Assembly: GCA_030142905.1 (NCBI GenBank)
Contig: JASJOG010000142.1
Coordinates: 644,001 to 708,000 of the forward strand
DNA length: 64,000 bases
Reading direction: 5' to 3'
From: Heliopora coerulea
Taxonomy: Eukaryota; Cnidaria; Anthozoa; Scleralcyonacea; Helioporidae
Below are positions 42,505 through 54,689 of the stretch, one piece after another (within the stretch, counting starts at the first letter, position 1; the number at the start of each line of letters is the position of its first letter). A program made the position numbers and the translations under genes. The notes below the pieces were generated by a model that did not search any database, had not been told where the DNA came from, and saw only the letters and a list, made by a program, of their open reading frames with translations.

Positions 42505-44275
42505 ATGTTTCTATTCAATAAATACATCATCAAGTACACACGGATCTTGCACCTCAAAATCTTTCACCTATGTGAAACCTGCTGCCCCCTTAATCCTTCG
42601 AAAGGATTCTTCCAACAACTTCTAACTTTTGTCTGCATCAAAGCAACCACAATAGTAAAACGAGATTATGAGCGAGATCAAATTATCAGAGCCGTAACTA
42701 TTTGGAATGTGGAGGGTTATAAAACGCTCAAAATGTTTGAAAACAATAGATTTATCAAGTAATCTGTCCAAGAGAACACTAAAATTTAATTTATGCCATA
42801 GTGTAGGGTGATTTGTCCGGCAAAACTCTTCGGACTTTTTTTCGGAGAAAGGACGAGATAATAACTACAAAAACTAGACAGCTCTTATGCAGGTTCGTTC
42901 TTCTGTAGATTGCCCAACCAACGACATATGATGAGAACGAAACATAAACTTATCCTAAAAGTCTGGAGACAAAGTTTGAAAATGAGATAAGCCCTTACGT
43001 GCGCTGCGATCCTGTACCCACGAGTTTCGTTAAGCCACGATTTGTCAGGGTGGGGACATTTTATTTTTTCGGAAAAAATAGTCATACAAAATGTTTATAC
43101 TTCTTAGCTACACCAGTGCATTAAATGTACATAAGTTAGAGGTTGACATTTGCACCGTAGTTTTCTTTTCAATATCCGCAACTATACAGTAACATGACAT
43201 CAATAGTTAGCTCAGATGACAAAAGCAAACATATGAATAACTACCGTTCATATTTCTCATCAGATCCGCCACTCCTCACCAGCGACATTTTGCACCGGGA
43301 CTCAACAGTTCTTGCCAGTCTCAGGAGGATACTAAGGGACATCTAGCATGGGATAGTAGTAAGGTTTCGGATTCCTTGCAATCGCGGAATCTTTCAGCAG
43401 AGTGCTCGATAACCTGTGACAATTTTCGTGGAAAAACTTTACCAAATCTGCTTACTGGCCACTGTGCTACGTTACTTGCATTTAAGCATGCTGTAGGTTT
43501 TCAATGATTCTTCAAACCTATTATACGGATATCTATTAGCTAATTTTCCACCTGAACATATCTCCAGTAATGGAACAGAGATCTTACAGTGGGCCATTTA
43601 CCGACTAGAGGTGAGACCTTCCCCACTGGGGCTAGGAGATGACTCCTGATGATCTGGATGAATGTAATTTCGCTTTGAAAGTCCAAATTATCCCCTACGT
43701 ATATCTTTGAACGGAACTATTAATAAGTACAATGATGTAAAGTTTCTGAATCACTTCAAAAGTCCAAATTATCCCCAATTTCTTTGAAAGGAACTACTGA
43801 TGAGTATGATGATGTAAAGTTTAGTGAGTAGGCGGGGCTACTTTAATACGTGTGGGTTTTGATTGAAGTGTTAGTTTTTTACATGAGATACAAGTAAACA
43901 AGGAGAGATAGAAGAAAATATTCAAAATGAAGCACATTGAGTGCAGTGTACTAAGCAAGTTTGGTATACCTTATCACATAGATAACCCAATAAACCATAA
44001 AGAATCTATTTAGTACTCTGAAAGGACTTGTTTTGAATTTAAGAATCGGTGTTCTTCTGTGTGGGGCTTCCGTTAAAGCTTTGTCCTCACCTCTTTCATT
44101 TTCTTCTATTCATTTCTTTTTTTTACTTTTCTCATCCTATCATTTCCCTGCCTTTTTCTTTTTATCTTGCAATTACTCTCTTTTGCCCTTTCTATCCCTT
44201 TCTTTCCCTTGCTTTCCTCCTCTCTCTTTCTTTCTCCCCTTCTTTCTCCCACTCCATCTCCCTTTTCCACTCTGA
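42505..44275. other. No gene recognised
   Basis: Short frames only. AAAGTCCAAATTATCCCC is repeated at 43679 and 43781 within an approximate duplication of about 100 bp. 44100-44275 is a T/C-rich tract. Confidence 0.4.
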
Positions 44276-44370
44276 TAAGTATGTTCTGTACAGGACTTTA
44301 CCTACAATTTATAATTTGCTTATCCAGCCTTATTTTGATTATTGTGACACTGGGGATATTTAAATAAAGG
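44276..44370 (+). pseudogene. LINE RT-tail fragment
   Basis: LPTIYNLLIQPYFDYCDTGD in the plus strand matches the post-RT block (IYN.LI.P.FDYC...W) of CR1/L2-type LINEs. Only about 30 codons remain, ending in TTTAAATAAAG. Confidence 0.55.
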
Positions 44371-44387
44371 ACTCTCCTTTCGTTTGC

Positions 44388-44424
44388 ATCATATATATAT
44401 CATATATATCAAATATATATATAT

Positions 44425-44469
<45 letters not shown>

Positions 44470-44523
44470 ATGTAGTATATATATATATATACATACATAT
44501 ATATCAGATTATATACGTACATA

Positions 44524-44568
<45 letters not shown>

Positions 44569-44620
44569 GTATATGTAGTATATATATATATATACATACA
44601 TATATATCAGGTTATATACG

Positions 44621-44661
<41 letters not shown>

Positions 44662-44672
44662 ATATTTATATA
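44388..44672. repeat. (TA)n / TATG microsatellite cluster
   Basis: Two near-identical halves of about 120 bp, each TA run, GTATGTATGTATATGTAG, TA run, CATACATATATATCAG(A/G)TTATATACGTACATAC: a higher-order duplication within a microsatellite. Confidence 0.9.
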
Positions 44673-44679
44673 TAGTTTA

Positions 44680-46870
44680 ATAGCAACCAACATTGCAGTT
44701 TACAACTGAATTACATTGTTGAGATAATTACTATAAAATAATATAAATACATTATAATATATATTATAATATGTACATAGCTATTTATTATGTATAAACC
44801 CAAAACCAGGCTGCTTGTATCATGACTGATCAGGGTTATGACATTAGATCAGCAGAAATATCAATATAACTCAAATGGGATAACTTAACTGTAACTGTTT
44901 AACTGTAACTGTGTTTAACTGTAATATTTACATGTAAGTCTTACAGCTTATAATGCCTTAAACAAACATGTACCAAACTATTTGACTGATTTGTTTAAAC
45001 ATTCAGAATGCTGTCCCTTTTGGAATAAATTGAGAGAGAGTAGTCATAATCTATCAATAACTAGAATTCCTCAAACAGAATGGGGGAATGTTTGTCATGT
45101 TTACCAACAATGCATAACTGCTTGCTCATGAACAATCATGAAAATCTGTGAACAATCACTTCATGTTTGTACATAATTATTTTAATGTAAATAACACAGG
45201 CTGTCACTTAGGTTTAGGTACATTTAAAATTGCACCAAAAACATAATATTACCAGTAATTTTGTGTTAATGCATGCAGTTGTGCTCCATTGACAATCTTT
45301 GAAAAAAGTGAGACCTTTAAAAAATTAATGTATTTTCCTTCATTTTGGCTATTAACTTAATATAAATTATTTAAGCTTGTATTAAAAGAGACAAAATACC
45401 AAGAACTCCATGATCAACCTGCTTAAATTAGTTTAGCTACTTGCTTCTATTTCTTTCACAAGTCCACTGCCTCAATAAATTGATCACATGTGCCATCTAC
45501 AGTGACTTCATTCATAACATGCGAAACAGGGAAACAGGTTACAGTGACTCCAAGAATTTGATAGCCTAGTCATTTATCTGAGATTTCCAGCATTTCACTG
45601 CCTGAGGGGAAAATTTAAAAACTTTACATGTGTGTATTTTAGGTAAACATTAAAGTTTGTAGCAGAATATAAAGCACAGAAATGCAAGATAGCAAACAGA
45701 AGAAGAACTGTTATGCCAATTCACACTTGCTTTTCTCAATTTTTCAGATTAAAAATAATGCACATTGGTAGGTTATCATGAATTTTGCTACATCGTAGTT
45801 TTCGTAGTTTTCGTAGTTTTCGTAGTTTTCAATATAATTATTTCAGTCAAGCTTTACAATCACAGTATGGTATTTCACTAGAGCAGACCTCACACTTGGT
45901 CAGTAAGGGGTAAAATTTCCATAGTTGCATACTTCCTGTTGCATTTACCAAATATTAAACATGGGAAGGAAAATTATGGTCTCTTTCATGCATATCTAGC
46001 CAATTAATTTAATCTTCCAAAATATTAACTCATATAGAATTGAATATGTCTCTATAATCACAGTCCCTATTTTACAATATACATATCACAACAAACATTT
46101 CTTCACTGTACTATTTTCCCTTGCATCACATTCTTGCCCCTAATAATAGTACCCAGGACATACATGACACAAGGTCAGGGCAATTCAAGGAGCTGAAATC
46201 AAACACAATTGGCTCCCCAGAGGAGTACTGTTGTAAGAGATAAAGTATATAGGTATGCAAGTGTACATTAGGCTCTGTGATCCTTTTCTACTCTAATCCA
46301 GGGGTAGTTCTTTGCCACTGGGGTGCACTTAACTTGATGTTGCATGCTGTAATGTTAATACTGCATATTATATAGGATTATGGTATGTTGTCTATTTGCT
46401 ATGTTATAAGACTTACAGTACTATACAGTTTTGCAATACATTAAATGCTCCCTCTGGAAATCGTGATGTACACTTCAGTGACAAGGTCATGTCACATCAT
46501 ATGGCAAGAGGGTTTCCATGGTTACCTCTACAAAATAAGAGTTGATAATGCCAATCCAAAATATTGCATATAATGATCAATCAGCAAAGCCAAATTCAAC
46601 CACTAAACAACTGAAATTCGTACATTCAACAATTTAAAATCTATTAACTCACTAAAATTGAGCTTGGCCTATGCAAATTTAATGCAGGTTATTCACAATC
46701 ATTATATACAGTATATTCAACAAAATTGTTGCATGAGGTGCTGTAGTAGAGCTAATGTCCGATTGATGGTCATTATCTACCAAGTTTTTAGTTCACTCTC
46801 AAACATTCCTTATTAATAATTCATTATTGATTATTTAACTAAACGATGTTCGCAGAGAACGTTATGGGTA
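44680..46870. other. Gene-free stretch
   Basis: AT-rich. Nothing recognised except four copies of CGTAGTTTT at 45796-45832. No exon-like borders with a long frame were seen. Confidence 0.45.
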
Positions 46871-46880
46871 AATGTCTTAC

Positions 46881-47050
46881 CTGCAATGGCCTTTCTTCAT
46901 GTGAACCTTTCTGGGAATGCCTTTCTGTCCTCATTTCGACATAGTTAATGCATATTTCCTTATATATCTCTTTCCAGCCAAATACATTCAGTATTCCAGT
47001 CCACGGTAAAAACATACAGTGTAATTCAGTGCAGCGCTCACTCTTGATTT
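46881..47050 (-). CDS. Candidate unassigned exon
   Basis: A 170-nt segment bounded by a good acceptor (TTTATTTAATTACAG) and a strong donor (TTGCAG/GTAAGA) on the minus strand. One frame is open throughout (IKSERCTELHCMFLPWTGIL, NVFGWKEIYKEICINYVE, MRTERHSQKGSHEERPLQ). I recognise no domain and found no partner exon. It could belong to a gene on the minus strand, be a lncRNA exon, or be chance. Confidence 0.25.
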
Positions 47051-47822
47051 CTGTAATTAAATAAAGTGAATACAATCACGCGGTCCAGATGCAGAAAAGT
47101 CACGTATATTCCCTTAATTATGTACATTCGCTACACTGAGATGTTATGTTTATAAAACTGAATTAAGTTGTACTAAGTAACTTCGTTAGTTCATCATAAA
47201 ATCCCAAGTACAGACTACACTTCTACAGTGCAGAGACTCCAAGAGACTGGAAACTACTCAGGACTTTCACTTGGAGAAGTCAGTAAACAAAACGAAAGCG
47301 CCCAGGAGAATGTGATAACTACTTTAATCGTCAGAAGGGTAAGTTGTACAGTCTTATGTGTTGCTTTCTGGCTTTCCAGAAATTGCTGGTAAAGCAAAGA
47401 AATTGCTGCAAGCTACCTACTATTCTTTTAGTCGTTCAGTTAATCAATTTCCGACGTCCAGTTTTTCAATGTTGCTGTAAATTCATTGTACACAAGTTTA
47501 CGTTCGATTCGAAACACAATAAAGTGAAAGACTGCGTATAGTATCCCATATTTTATTTATGAGTGACGTAAAAAGATTATGGAAAAATAGCTGGAATGAA
47601 AGTGTTTAAAATTATATGAGACGTGTGAGAGGTCAAAGACCTTTCTTCCGCTGTGTGCGAAGAATTGCAGCCATTTTTGTGGAACTGGATCAAAAAACGT
47701 GACATTTGTTTTGTGTGAGTTTTTACCATCTTGACTCATCACATGGTATTTTTATTTTTCTTTGTAATTACTGAATTGATTATTTAATATCAAAATTTAT
47801 AAAGGCAAATTTGGTTAATAAT

Positions 47823-48078
47823 GCACAATATTTAGAAAATATGGAGATTGCGCAGCCAGGTTGAGACATAATTAATTTTGAGACACGTTCTCTGACTAAA
47901 ATTTATTAAATATACGAGCTTTCGACTACCTAACTGTAGTCTTCGACAGGCAAGAGTGACATGAATTAATCATGTCACTCTTGCCTGTCGAAGACTACAG
48001 TTAGGTAGTCGAAAGCTTGTATATTTAATAAATTTTAGTCAGAGAACGTGCCTCAAAATTAATTAAGCACAATATTTA
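47823..48078. mobile_element. Palindromic PLE relic with 13-bp target duplication
   Basis: GCACAATATTTAG is at 47823-47835 and 48066-48078. A head of about 34 nt (AAAATATGGAGATTGCGCAG...) is followed by arms of about 95 bp (47871-47963 and 47970-48065) that are almost exact reverse complements. Each arm contains CTGTCGAAGACTACAGTTAGGTAGTCGAAAGC, a hammerhead-like core with a 6-bp helix II (GACTAC/GTAGTC). Confidence 0.87.
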
Positions 48079-48079
48079 G

Positions 48080-49170
48080 TTATTATGAGCTTGAAATTTC
48101 CATGAAGTTGTACAGTAGAAGAAGGAAAAACAAGAATCAGCTATCATCTCATCATAATTTAGAGTCAGTAGACAAGTTAAATAATTATATGAATAAAAGT
48201 AAGTTGTGTTCCGTACATCCTCAGAATTATAAAAAATTCAGGACTGTCAAAAAGCAAATCTGATAGGTGATATTGAAGACTGTAGTACAATACTTTGAGC
48301 TTTTCACTGGCCACAACTCATTGTGCAAAGACATGTGTTCCCCTCATTGATATGGCTTTTTCCCCACTTTTTCACTGTGGTTGGATAAGACCTCATGTCC
48401 TGAGATTTAGAGCTGTTTACCTTAGTTTATTCTCTTGCTAATTTTATTTAATGTTTATGGTAACCCTTGTCCATGGATAAAAACAGATCCTTTTCACTCA
48501 TAAGAACCACACAAGGACTTTTTCCCACTTCTGTATCTCTTGATCATTAGATGCCGTACATCAGATATAGCCATGCATGTAGTCAAATTGCAATTTTAGC
48601 ATTAAACTACCAATTGGTCTCTACATAATGGGACTAATCATCACTGACATTTTTTGCATGATCTAGTGGCAAACAAATTTTACACAAACATTGTATCCCC
48701 TGACATTCTGTTATAATGCCAAATATATGCCAGAACTTGTTTATATGTGGTTAAATACACCATTTAATGACAGTTGTCAAGTTTGCTTTTACCTTTAGTG
48801 ACTGGTATAGTATCAATATATTGCTATAAATGGCACACCCAGAATTTTTGTAAGAGGAGTTACAGGACACTGGAGTCATGCTCCCCTATAAATATTTTAC
48901 ATTTAATTTAAAGTTTCTACAAGGCCAATCCAGGTATTATGAATTGACAGTCCTTATACACAATACAATATTATGGTTATGGAGAATTTTTATAGCATTT
49001 CATGGTCATCAGTCAGTGTCAGGGGTATCATACCCTCCTCACTGTTTACTTTTAATTTTGCATTACTTTTTTCTTTTTAAATGCAAAAAGAAATAATTTT
49101 TGTTACTGCTAATGAGCAACTTAAGCTCCCTGAGCCTCCCCTGCTTGGGTAAATTGATTACTATGCATCT
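48080..49170. other. No gene recognised
   Basis: AT-rich. A 72-codon frame (48878-49096) has no resemblance to a family. Confidence 0.4.
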
Positions 49171-49175
49171 TAAGT

Positions 49176-49608
49176 GCTGGCCAAACAAATGCAACACCAT
49201 TCAACAATTCTGAATTCAACTTTGTTGGATGGTGTTGGACTGCATGGCCAAATAATGCAACATGTTGTTTGGTGCAGACTCAAATTGTGGAGATTAGAGA
49301 TCTGAGGCTAACTATGATCCTAAATGTTAGGCCAATCTACCTGTTGCCCTTGCTTAAGAGAGGACTTGCTGCATGTGCACAAATGCAACAGTGTTGAAGT
49401 GCACAACCAAATGAGAGCACCTTGGTCACACATGAGAATAAAAGAAATGTTTTACTTAAATGATGTTGCATCAAATGTTTGAAGGAAATCAAGCTTCATT
49501 CAGCATCATACAACATCCAGCAACATGGTGGCCAAACAAGTTCAACACATAAAAGTTAACAATGTTAAATGATGTTGAATCATGATGTTGCATTTGTTTG
49601 ATCAAGGC
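49176..49608. mobile_element. MITE with AACATGTTG-rich interior
   Basis: CTGGCCAAACAAATGCAACA at the left is mirrored by TGTTGCATTTGTTTGATCAAGG at the right. The interior repeats GATGTTG/CAACATC words, like the 30.5 kb MITE. Confidence 0.6.
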
Positions 49609-49689
49609 TGTGCTCTTGTTCATTCGAATACAGTAAATTCAAATTTATCAATTAAAAGGATACACAAAAAGCTCTTGACAGAAAGATAG

Positions 49690-49772
49690 CCAAATTTCTG
49701 CTAATGGGAATGAAACCCATGAACCTCTGATTGCCAATGAGATACTCTAACCACTAAGCTGCTCAGACAAAG
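49690..49772 (-). mobile_element. tRNA-like SINE fragment
   Basis: Minus-strand CTGAGCAGCTTAGTGGTTAG...GAGGTTCATGGGTTTCATTCCC resembles the SINE tRNA cores with decayed A and B boxes. Confidence 0.4.
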
Positions 49773-50024
49773 GTGACAGTGAAGAACTATTTATTGTAGT
49801 GGTTCATAATTGATATGTGTGCTACCAGTTTCATTCTTGACAAGTTAAGTAATTTAATACTTATTAAATGTATGGTACAGTATTGCACAGAATATCATAG
49901 CTTGATATGTGTAAATCATCTTACATGTATGAGCATGCACATCAAGCTCTAAATTCAAAAAAGTTTCTGAGCCTCAGGCTGGAGATTTATATACCAGGTT
50001 ACTACATTCTGTACAATTCTGTGG

Positions 50025-50305
50025 AGTGCTGGTGGCACAGTGGTAGTGCACATGTGTCTCACCACTGTGACTAGGGTTTGATCCCAGCTCTATGCAGTTA
50101 TCAGATTAAAGTTACCTTGGTCACATGTGAGAAGAGTGTTGTCCAGTTTGTTTCTACCAAGCATTGCAGGTTTTCTCCGGGTACTCTGGTTTCCTCCTGT
50201 TGTAACACTGGACCTATGAGGAGTGGCCCTTACTGGACCTCTTGGGAGAACAGCTCATGTAGCTGATAGGGTTATCCAGTATAAATAAAGACACTTTACC
50301 TGTAC
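50025..50305 (+). mobile_element. SINE with tRNA-like head, copy 1
   Basis: CTGGTGGCACAGTGGTAGTGC (A-box side) and CTAGGGTTTGATCCC (B box) are followed by CAGGTTTTCTCCGGGTACTC, TGGTTTCCTCC and a tail TATAAATAAAGACACTTTACC. About 75-80% of positions are shared with 60175-60460. The TTTTCTCCGGGTACTC-GGTTTCCTCC block is a widespread repeat motif in animal SINE-like sequences. Confidence 0.7.
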
Positions 50306-50973
50306 CTTTATTACTGTGTTGTACGTTTAATAAAGATTTTACTGAAAATATACCCATAGAATGAAAATTGTACACCAGTATTTTCTTATAATGTTCAAGA
50401 TTGCAAAATAACTTCATCCCTAAGGAAAATTTAAAAATTCACTGGAAAGGTCAGATCGTCTTAATGTATCATAATTGTTATATTCTTGAAAATATGCCAA
50501 ACTTTCAACACTAATGTTAACATGGCAAAAAAGGATATTTAGGTGATCTAACAAAAGGTAATTATGTTTATGATATTTTACTGTAACAATAAGAAAGTGT
50601 GTCAGTTTAATTTCAATAAGGTGTGATGGATAACTCAATTGAAAGCGGTACTGTACTTTTATACTATATGTTACTGTATCTGAAAACCAGGTCATGGCAT
50701 TTCAAACAATAGTCCCCATGTTATACTTAGCATTCAGGTTTTTTTGTCCATTTTCTTTAAATTGCAAATCTTTTCCTTAATTCCTAATTGAATTGGACTA
50801 TAATGTATACGATGCATACTTCAGTCTTAGTGTCTCCTATCTAAACTGTTGTATGAATATCTCAAGAACAGCAAAACTTGTTAAAAAAGGAAGTCCAACG
50901 TCTGTTATCAAAAAGAAAGTTTGGCTTCAAATTGCTCACTTTTTCTCTTATCGAATTTCAGGAAGTAAAAGTC

Positions 50974-51154
50974 ATGTCTCGCTCACATTTGAGAGACGTT
51001 GGATTTCGTTTCCAGGAAGTTCGAGGGAATTTGTTCACTTGTCCCAGAGATACGTCGCTTGCTCATTGTATTAGTGAAGATGTCCATATGGGCAAAGGAA
51101 TTGCTGTCACGTTCAAGAAAAATTTTGGTGGAGTAGACGAACTTCGTAGGCAAG
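50974..51154 (+). CDS. OARD1: OARD1/TARG1-like macrodomain protein, first coding exon
   Basis: Acceptor CTTATCGAATTTCAG ends at 50961; ATG at 50974. It encodes [60 protein letters not shown], with donor CAAG/GTAATA (phase 1). It aligns over its whole length with human OARD1 ([40 protein letters not shown]). OARD1 removes ADP-ribose from glutamate/aspartate of proteins and deacylates O-acetyl-ADP-ribose, in nucleus and cytosol. The adenine-contacting Asp of GDLF is Asn here (GNLF). The acceptor before the ATG means a 5'UTR exon further left, not found. Confidence 0.9.
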
Positions 51155-51544
51155 GTAATAACTAAAGAAGTGTACTATTTTACAAAGCCATATCTACTGG
51201 TCTGAATATTCTTTGCTCGCGGTGGTATCAAAATTTCACTCTGAACGAACTAATCTTGTAATTCTTTTTGCCTCAGATGTTTACCGAAACATAAGCAGAC
51301 CAAAACTTTTGTCGACTTATATCGTTAGTCAATGCTATTGTCTGTTATAGCCTAATAACTGTCGGTTATAGGTGATTGTATCTTCACTAGAAGATGAGTG
51401 TCCGGCCAATGTATAAGGTTGGCATCCAAAGGGCATCAATCGCGGAGATATGTTACGCATGTCAGGCGCAAGCTGAAAAACCCAAGATACATGTTAAAAA
51501 CAGGACTAAATGTGGAATGGTAAATCTTCGACTTTATTGCAAAG

Positions 51545-52085
51545 TCATCTTCAGACCTAGTGAAAACATGAATAAACCAGGAATTACTGTACGTCAATAA
51601 TCAGAAACTAAGAAAGCGTGTCTAATATCAATATATACTGAGAAACAATTAATAAAGCGCGGAAATCATACAATGGCGGAAAGTAGTGGCAACCAATTAA
51701 TTAAAAAGTGAAAGTTCTTTGCCTGCCTTAAGACCTGAGTTTAATTCTGGTTTGTTAAGCCTAATATGTAGTGCTTCAATAAATAATAGCTGATTAGTGT
51801 TGTTAAACTTACTGGAGTAGAGAATTTTAAAATTGTCGAATATAAGACCCTTTATGAGAGAAGAAATGTGAAAAGGATGGTCAATGTCGTCGAGTCTGTC
51901 AAAATGGTATCTTAAGTCAGTGAGAAAATGTGCATGTTCACATTCCAAAATGTGTAGGGCAACAGCGCTTGTTTTGTGTTGTGTAGCACGTTCCGAGAGT
52001 CGTTGTCTAAGGCAGCGATCGGTTTTACCAATGTATGTTCTATTACCACCGGGGCAAGAAATAAGGACTGCAACAGCAAGCTTGT
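51545..52085 (-). pseudogene. PLE GIY-YIG relic, family A copy 1
   Basis: Minus-strand frame (from 52085): AVLISCPGGNRTYIGKTDRC, LRQRLSERATQHKTSAVALH, ILECEHAHFLTDLRYHFDRL, IEALHIRLNKPELNSGLK. It is closely related to the family at 10.9 kb (same TDRCL and LIKLNKP ends) and to 57837-58250. On the 3' side a hammerhead-like core (CTGAAGA, helix II GACTTT/AAAGTC, GAAG) lies at 51522-51557, minus strand. Confidence 0.8.
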
Positions 52086-52330
52086 CATGTACGTTCTAAC
52101 TTGCGCGGGATGTGGAGAAAATTACATTGGTGAAACCAAGATCAAACTTTGCGGAAGGATGACTCTACATCGACAACATATCTAGGACAGCGAGTACCGT
52201 ATACTACCGGCCAATACGCACTTTGCACAATGCACACAAAACGAAACAAAATTTACTGTTTTTCGTTTCTATAGAATGACTACGCAGGGCAAAGGAAGAA
52301 TTTTTTATCAAGAAGTTTAAACCTGCTTTG
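52086..52330 (+). pseudogene. PLE GIY-YIG relic, family B
   Basis: Plus strand LVMYVLTCAGCGENYIGETK, IKLCGRMTLHRQHI, stop, then YRILPANTHFAQCTQNETKF, VFRFYRMTTQGKGRIF. YVLTC..CGENYIGET is the GIY-YIG core. It joins the minus-strand family A relic head-to-head at about 52085, where no linker remains. Confidence 0.75.
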
Positions 52331-52559
52331 AATTCAAATTAAAATAATAATCATTCAAATTAGAATAATAACCACTAATAATTATATTTAATAAAACCGA
52401 TGGTACCGACATCTATTGTATAAACATACACACTTGTCAGTACAAACATTTTTCTAGTTTTGAGCCCTTTTCTCGCAAAGTTTCTTTGATTAAGTCACTT
52501 TATCATCGAGCTTATATGACTTGTAGTTAAAAAAAAAAAAAATTTTTTTTGAAAATCAG

Positions 52560-52925
52560 ATTGACTGGTTATTGTCTTTTATGTCCTGGAATGGTTATCC
52601 TAAATCTTTCAAAAAATTTTTAATTCGTAAACCTAGTCGCAAATATAAAAAGCCGTGCAGTCCAAATATCAATCCTTGTGATGATCATGATTTGCCGAAA
52701 CTCTGGCTCCGGATTCTTTACTTGGGTCATAAAGGTGAGAATCTCGTTAATTCCTGGCCTTCGCAAGATTCAACGCTCTATATTTTCGCTTGTTCTGAAG
52801 ACGACTCTGCAATAAGGTGGAAAAGTTACCATTTCGACATTTAGTCTTGTTTATAGCCTATATCTTGGGTTTTTCAAGATGTCACTTTTATTCGGATTTT
52901 GCTTCATCTTATACTTTTTAAAGTT
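52560..52925 (+). pseudogene. PLE RT C-terminal fragment
   Basis: SWNGYPKSFKKFLIRKPSRK, DLPKLWLRILYLGHKGENLV in plus frame match the block between RT and GIY-YIG of PLEs (NGYP..., LPYLG.KGE.L). The following TTGGGTTTTTCAAGATGTC...CTTTTATTCGGATTTTGCTTC is mirrored at 55940-56010, so it is a PLE terminal segment. Confidence 0.7.
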
Positions 52926-52949
52926 GTAGCCTTGTTCTGGATTCAGGCG

Positions 52950-54222
52950 CATTGACCATCTTCTGCTCGTGAAGAAACTGGACGCCTATGGTATACGTGG
53001 GAATGAGTTAAACCTTCTACGCGATTACCTGAGCAGCCGTTCACAGTATGTTAATGTCGACGGTTATGGCACTTCGTTGAAACCTGTGAAGTTTGGTGTA
53101 CCCCAAGGGAGCATTCTGAGACTAATCCTCTTTCTTCTCCCTATATTAATGACCTGCCGTCAGTGGTAAACCATTCTGTAGTTGACATTTATGCGGACGA
53201 TACCACTTTAAGTTACTCGTCAGAAGTAGATGTGGCACCTACATCTATCTCAGTAGCACAACAGCAGGACCTTGATGATATCTCAAATTGGTCCGTCAAT
53301 AATAAAATGATCATTAACGCTAAGAAGACCAAGTCTTTCCTTATTACTGGGAAACGGTTAGGCGACAAACTTGCAACTACTACTCTAACTTTACGAACTG
53401 ATAACGAGATAATCGAGCAGGTGACCTCCCAGAAACTATTAGGTGTTATTATAGACCAAGAGTTGACCTTTGATAAGCATATCGATGAACTATTGGAGAA
53501 ATTAGGACAAAGATATTAGGTGTCCTACGTAAGATCAAACGCTTTCTTCCGTTAGATCAACGAAAGCAGTATTATAATACAATGGTCAAACAAGTAATGA
53601 TGTATGGTGCATCAATCTGGGCGAGTTGTTCTACTGAAAACCTTATGAGAATTCTAAGGCTACAAAAGCGCGCTGCGCGAATCATTTTAGACGCCGACAC
53701 AAGGGCAAATAGTGTAGAATTATTCAAACAGCTCAACTGGCTCACTTTTTGTGATGAAGTCAAATTAAACAAGTGTACTATAGTCTACAAACGTTTTAAG
53801 GGAAACTGTCCACCATATATTATGGATATTTTGAAATGCAATGCTGATTTTGAAACCCGCCCCTCAGGTCGCTTTAGCCAAAGAAACTTAGTTTGCCCTC
53901 GTTACCGCCCGTGAGACAGAGGGCGGAAGATCATTTCATGTCTCATCATTTAAACTTTGGAATTCTCTCCCATCGCATACGAAAAGGGTAGATCAATCAG
54001 TCATGTCTTTTAAGAAAAATCTTTTTAATTATTTCTTTGGTAAATATAATGAAATAGATAGTTCTGTTGTATCATATTTGTTTTAAATCCGTAATTTAGT
54101 TGTTTTTAGATTTCATTTGTATAGTAACTTTAATTTATTATTGGAGGGCCACTTGTTCTTCAGTTGAATAACTGTTTAGTGTTACCCTCGTTAAGTAAAG
54201 TTGATTTGATTTGATTTGTAGC
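52950..54222 (+). pseudogene. LINE (APE-type, CR1/jockey-like) 3' half
   Basis: IDHLLLVKKLDAYGIRGNEL, FGVPQGSILRLILF (motif B), frameshift near 53135, VDIYADDTTLSYSS (motif C YADD), LQVTSQKLLGVIIDQELTF, frameshift near 53515, VKQVMMYGASIWASCSTENL, LRLQKRAARIILDA, FKQLNWLTFCDEVKLNKC, then the FN.L.S-type C-terminus in broken frames. It ends at 54203-54222 with GATTTGATTTGATTTG, a typical short 3' repeat. The copy is 5' truncated just before RT motif A. Confidence 0.87.
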
Positions 54223-54428
54223 GGGCCGAAGACTTGTTATACTTGATTGACTGGCTTCAATTTAATAATCACTCATAGTCGGAAAGAGATCAGGCGAGAT
54301 TTTGTTGGGAACTAAATGATGCTATGTAGTTGGTTCTCCTGTAAGCTTGTCCCTGTGAATTGTCGTAGGAACTGTTCACATGAAGGGACGTATTGCGGAG
54401 ACACAACTTTTCACCCGATGAACATGAG

Positions 54429-54689
54429 GGAATCTGATCAAGTAAATGGTTTGAACCTGGGAGAATCGTGACATATTTGTGGAAGTTGATCGTCCAGGTT
54501 AGTGTAGTCTTGAGAAAGGCTGTTGGTGGAAGTGACTGACGTTTCGACAGCCTTGGCGGCGGTCAACTTCAGAGTCAAGATGACCGCCGTCAAGGCTGTC
54601 GAAACGTCAGTCACTTCCACCAACAGTCTTTCTCAAGACTACACTAACCTGGATGATCAACTTCCACAAATATGTCAAGGAATCTGATC
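54429..54689. mobile_element. Palindromic PLE relic with 11-bp target duplication
   Basis: GGAATCTGATC is at 54429-54439 and 54679-54689. The head AAGTAAATGGTTTGAACCTGGGAGAATCG is the same as that of the outer PLE at 26.4 kb, followed by arms of about 100 bp (54470-54571, 54577-54678) in near-perfect inversion. Each arm has a hammerhead-like core (CTGAAGTTGACC...GGCTGTCGAAACGTCAGTC) with GACT/AGTC as helix I. Confidence 0.87.

Noticed and set aside
44384..44675. Tyr/Ile-rich frames
   Set aside because: Frames through TA/TATG repeats.
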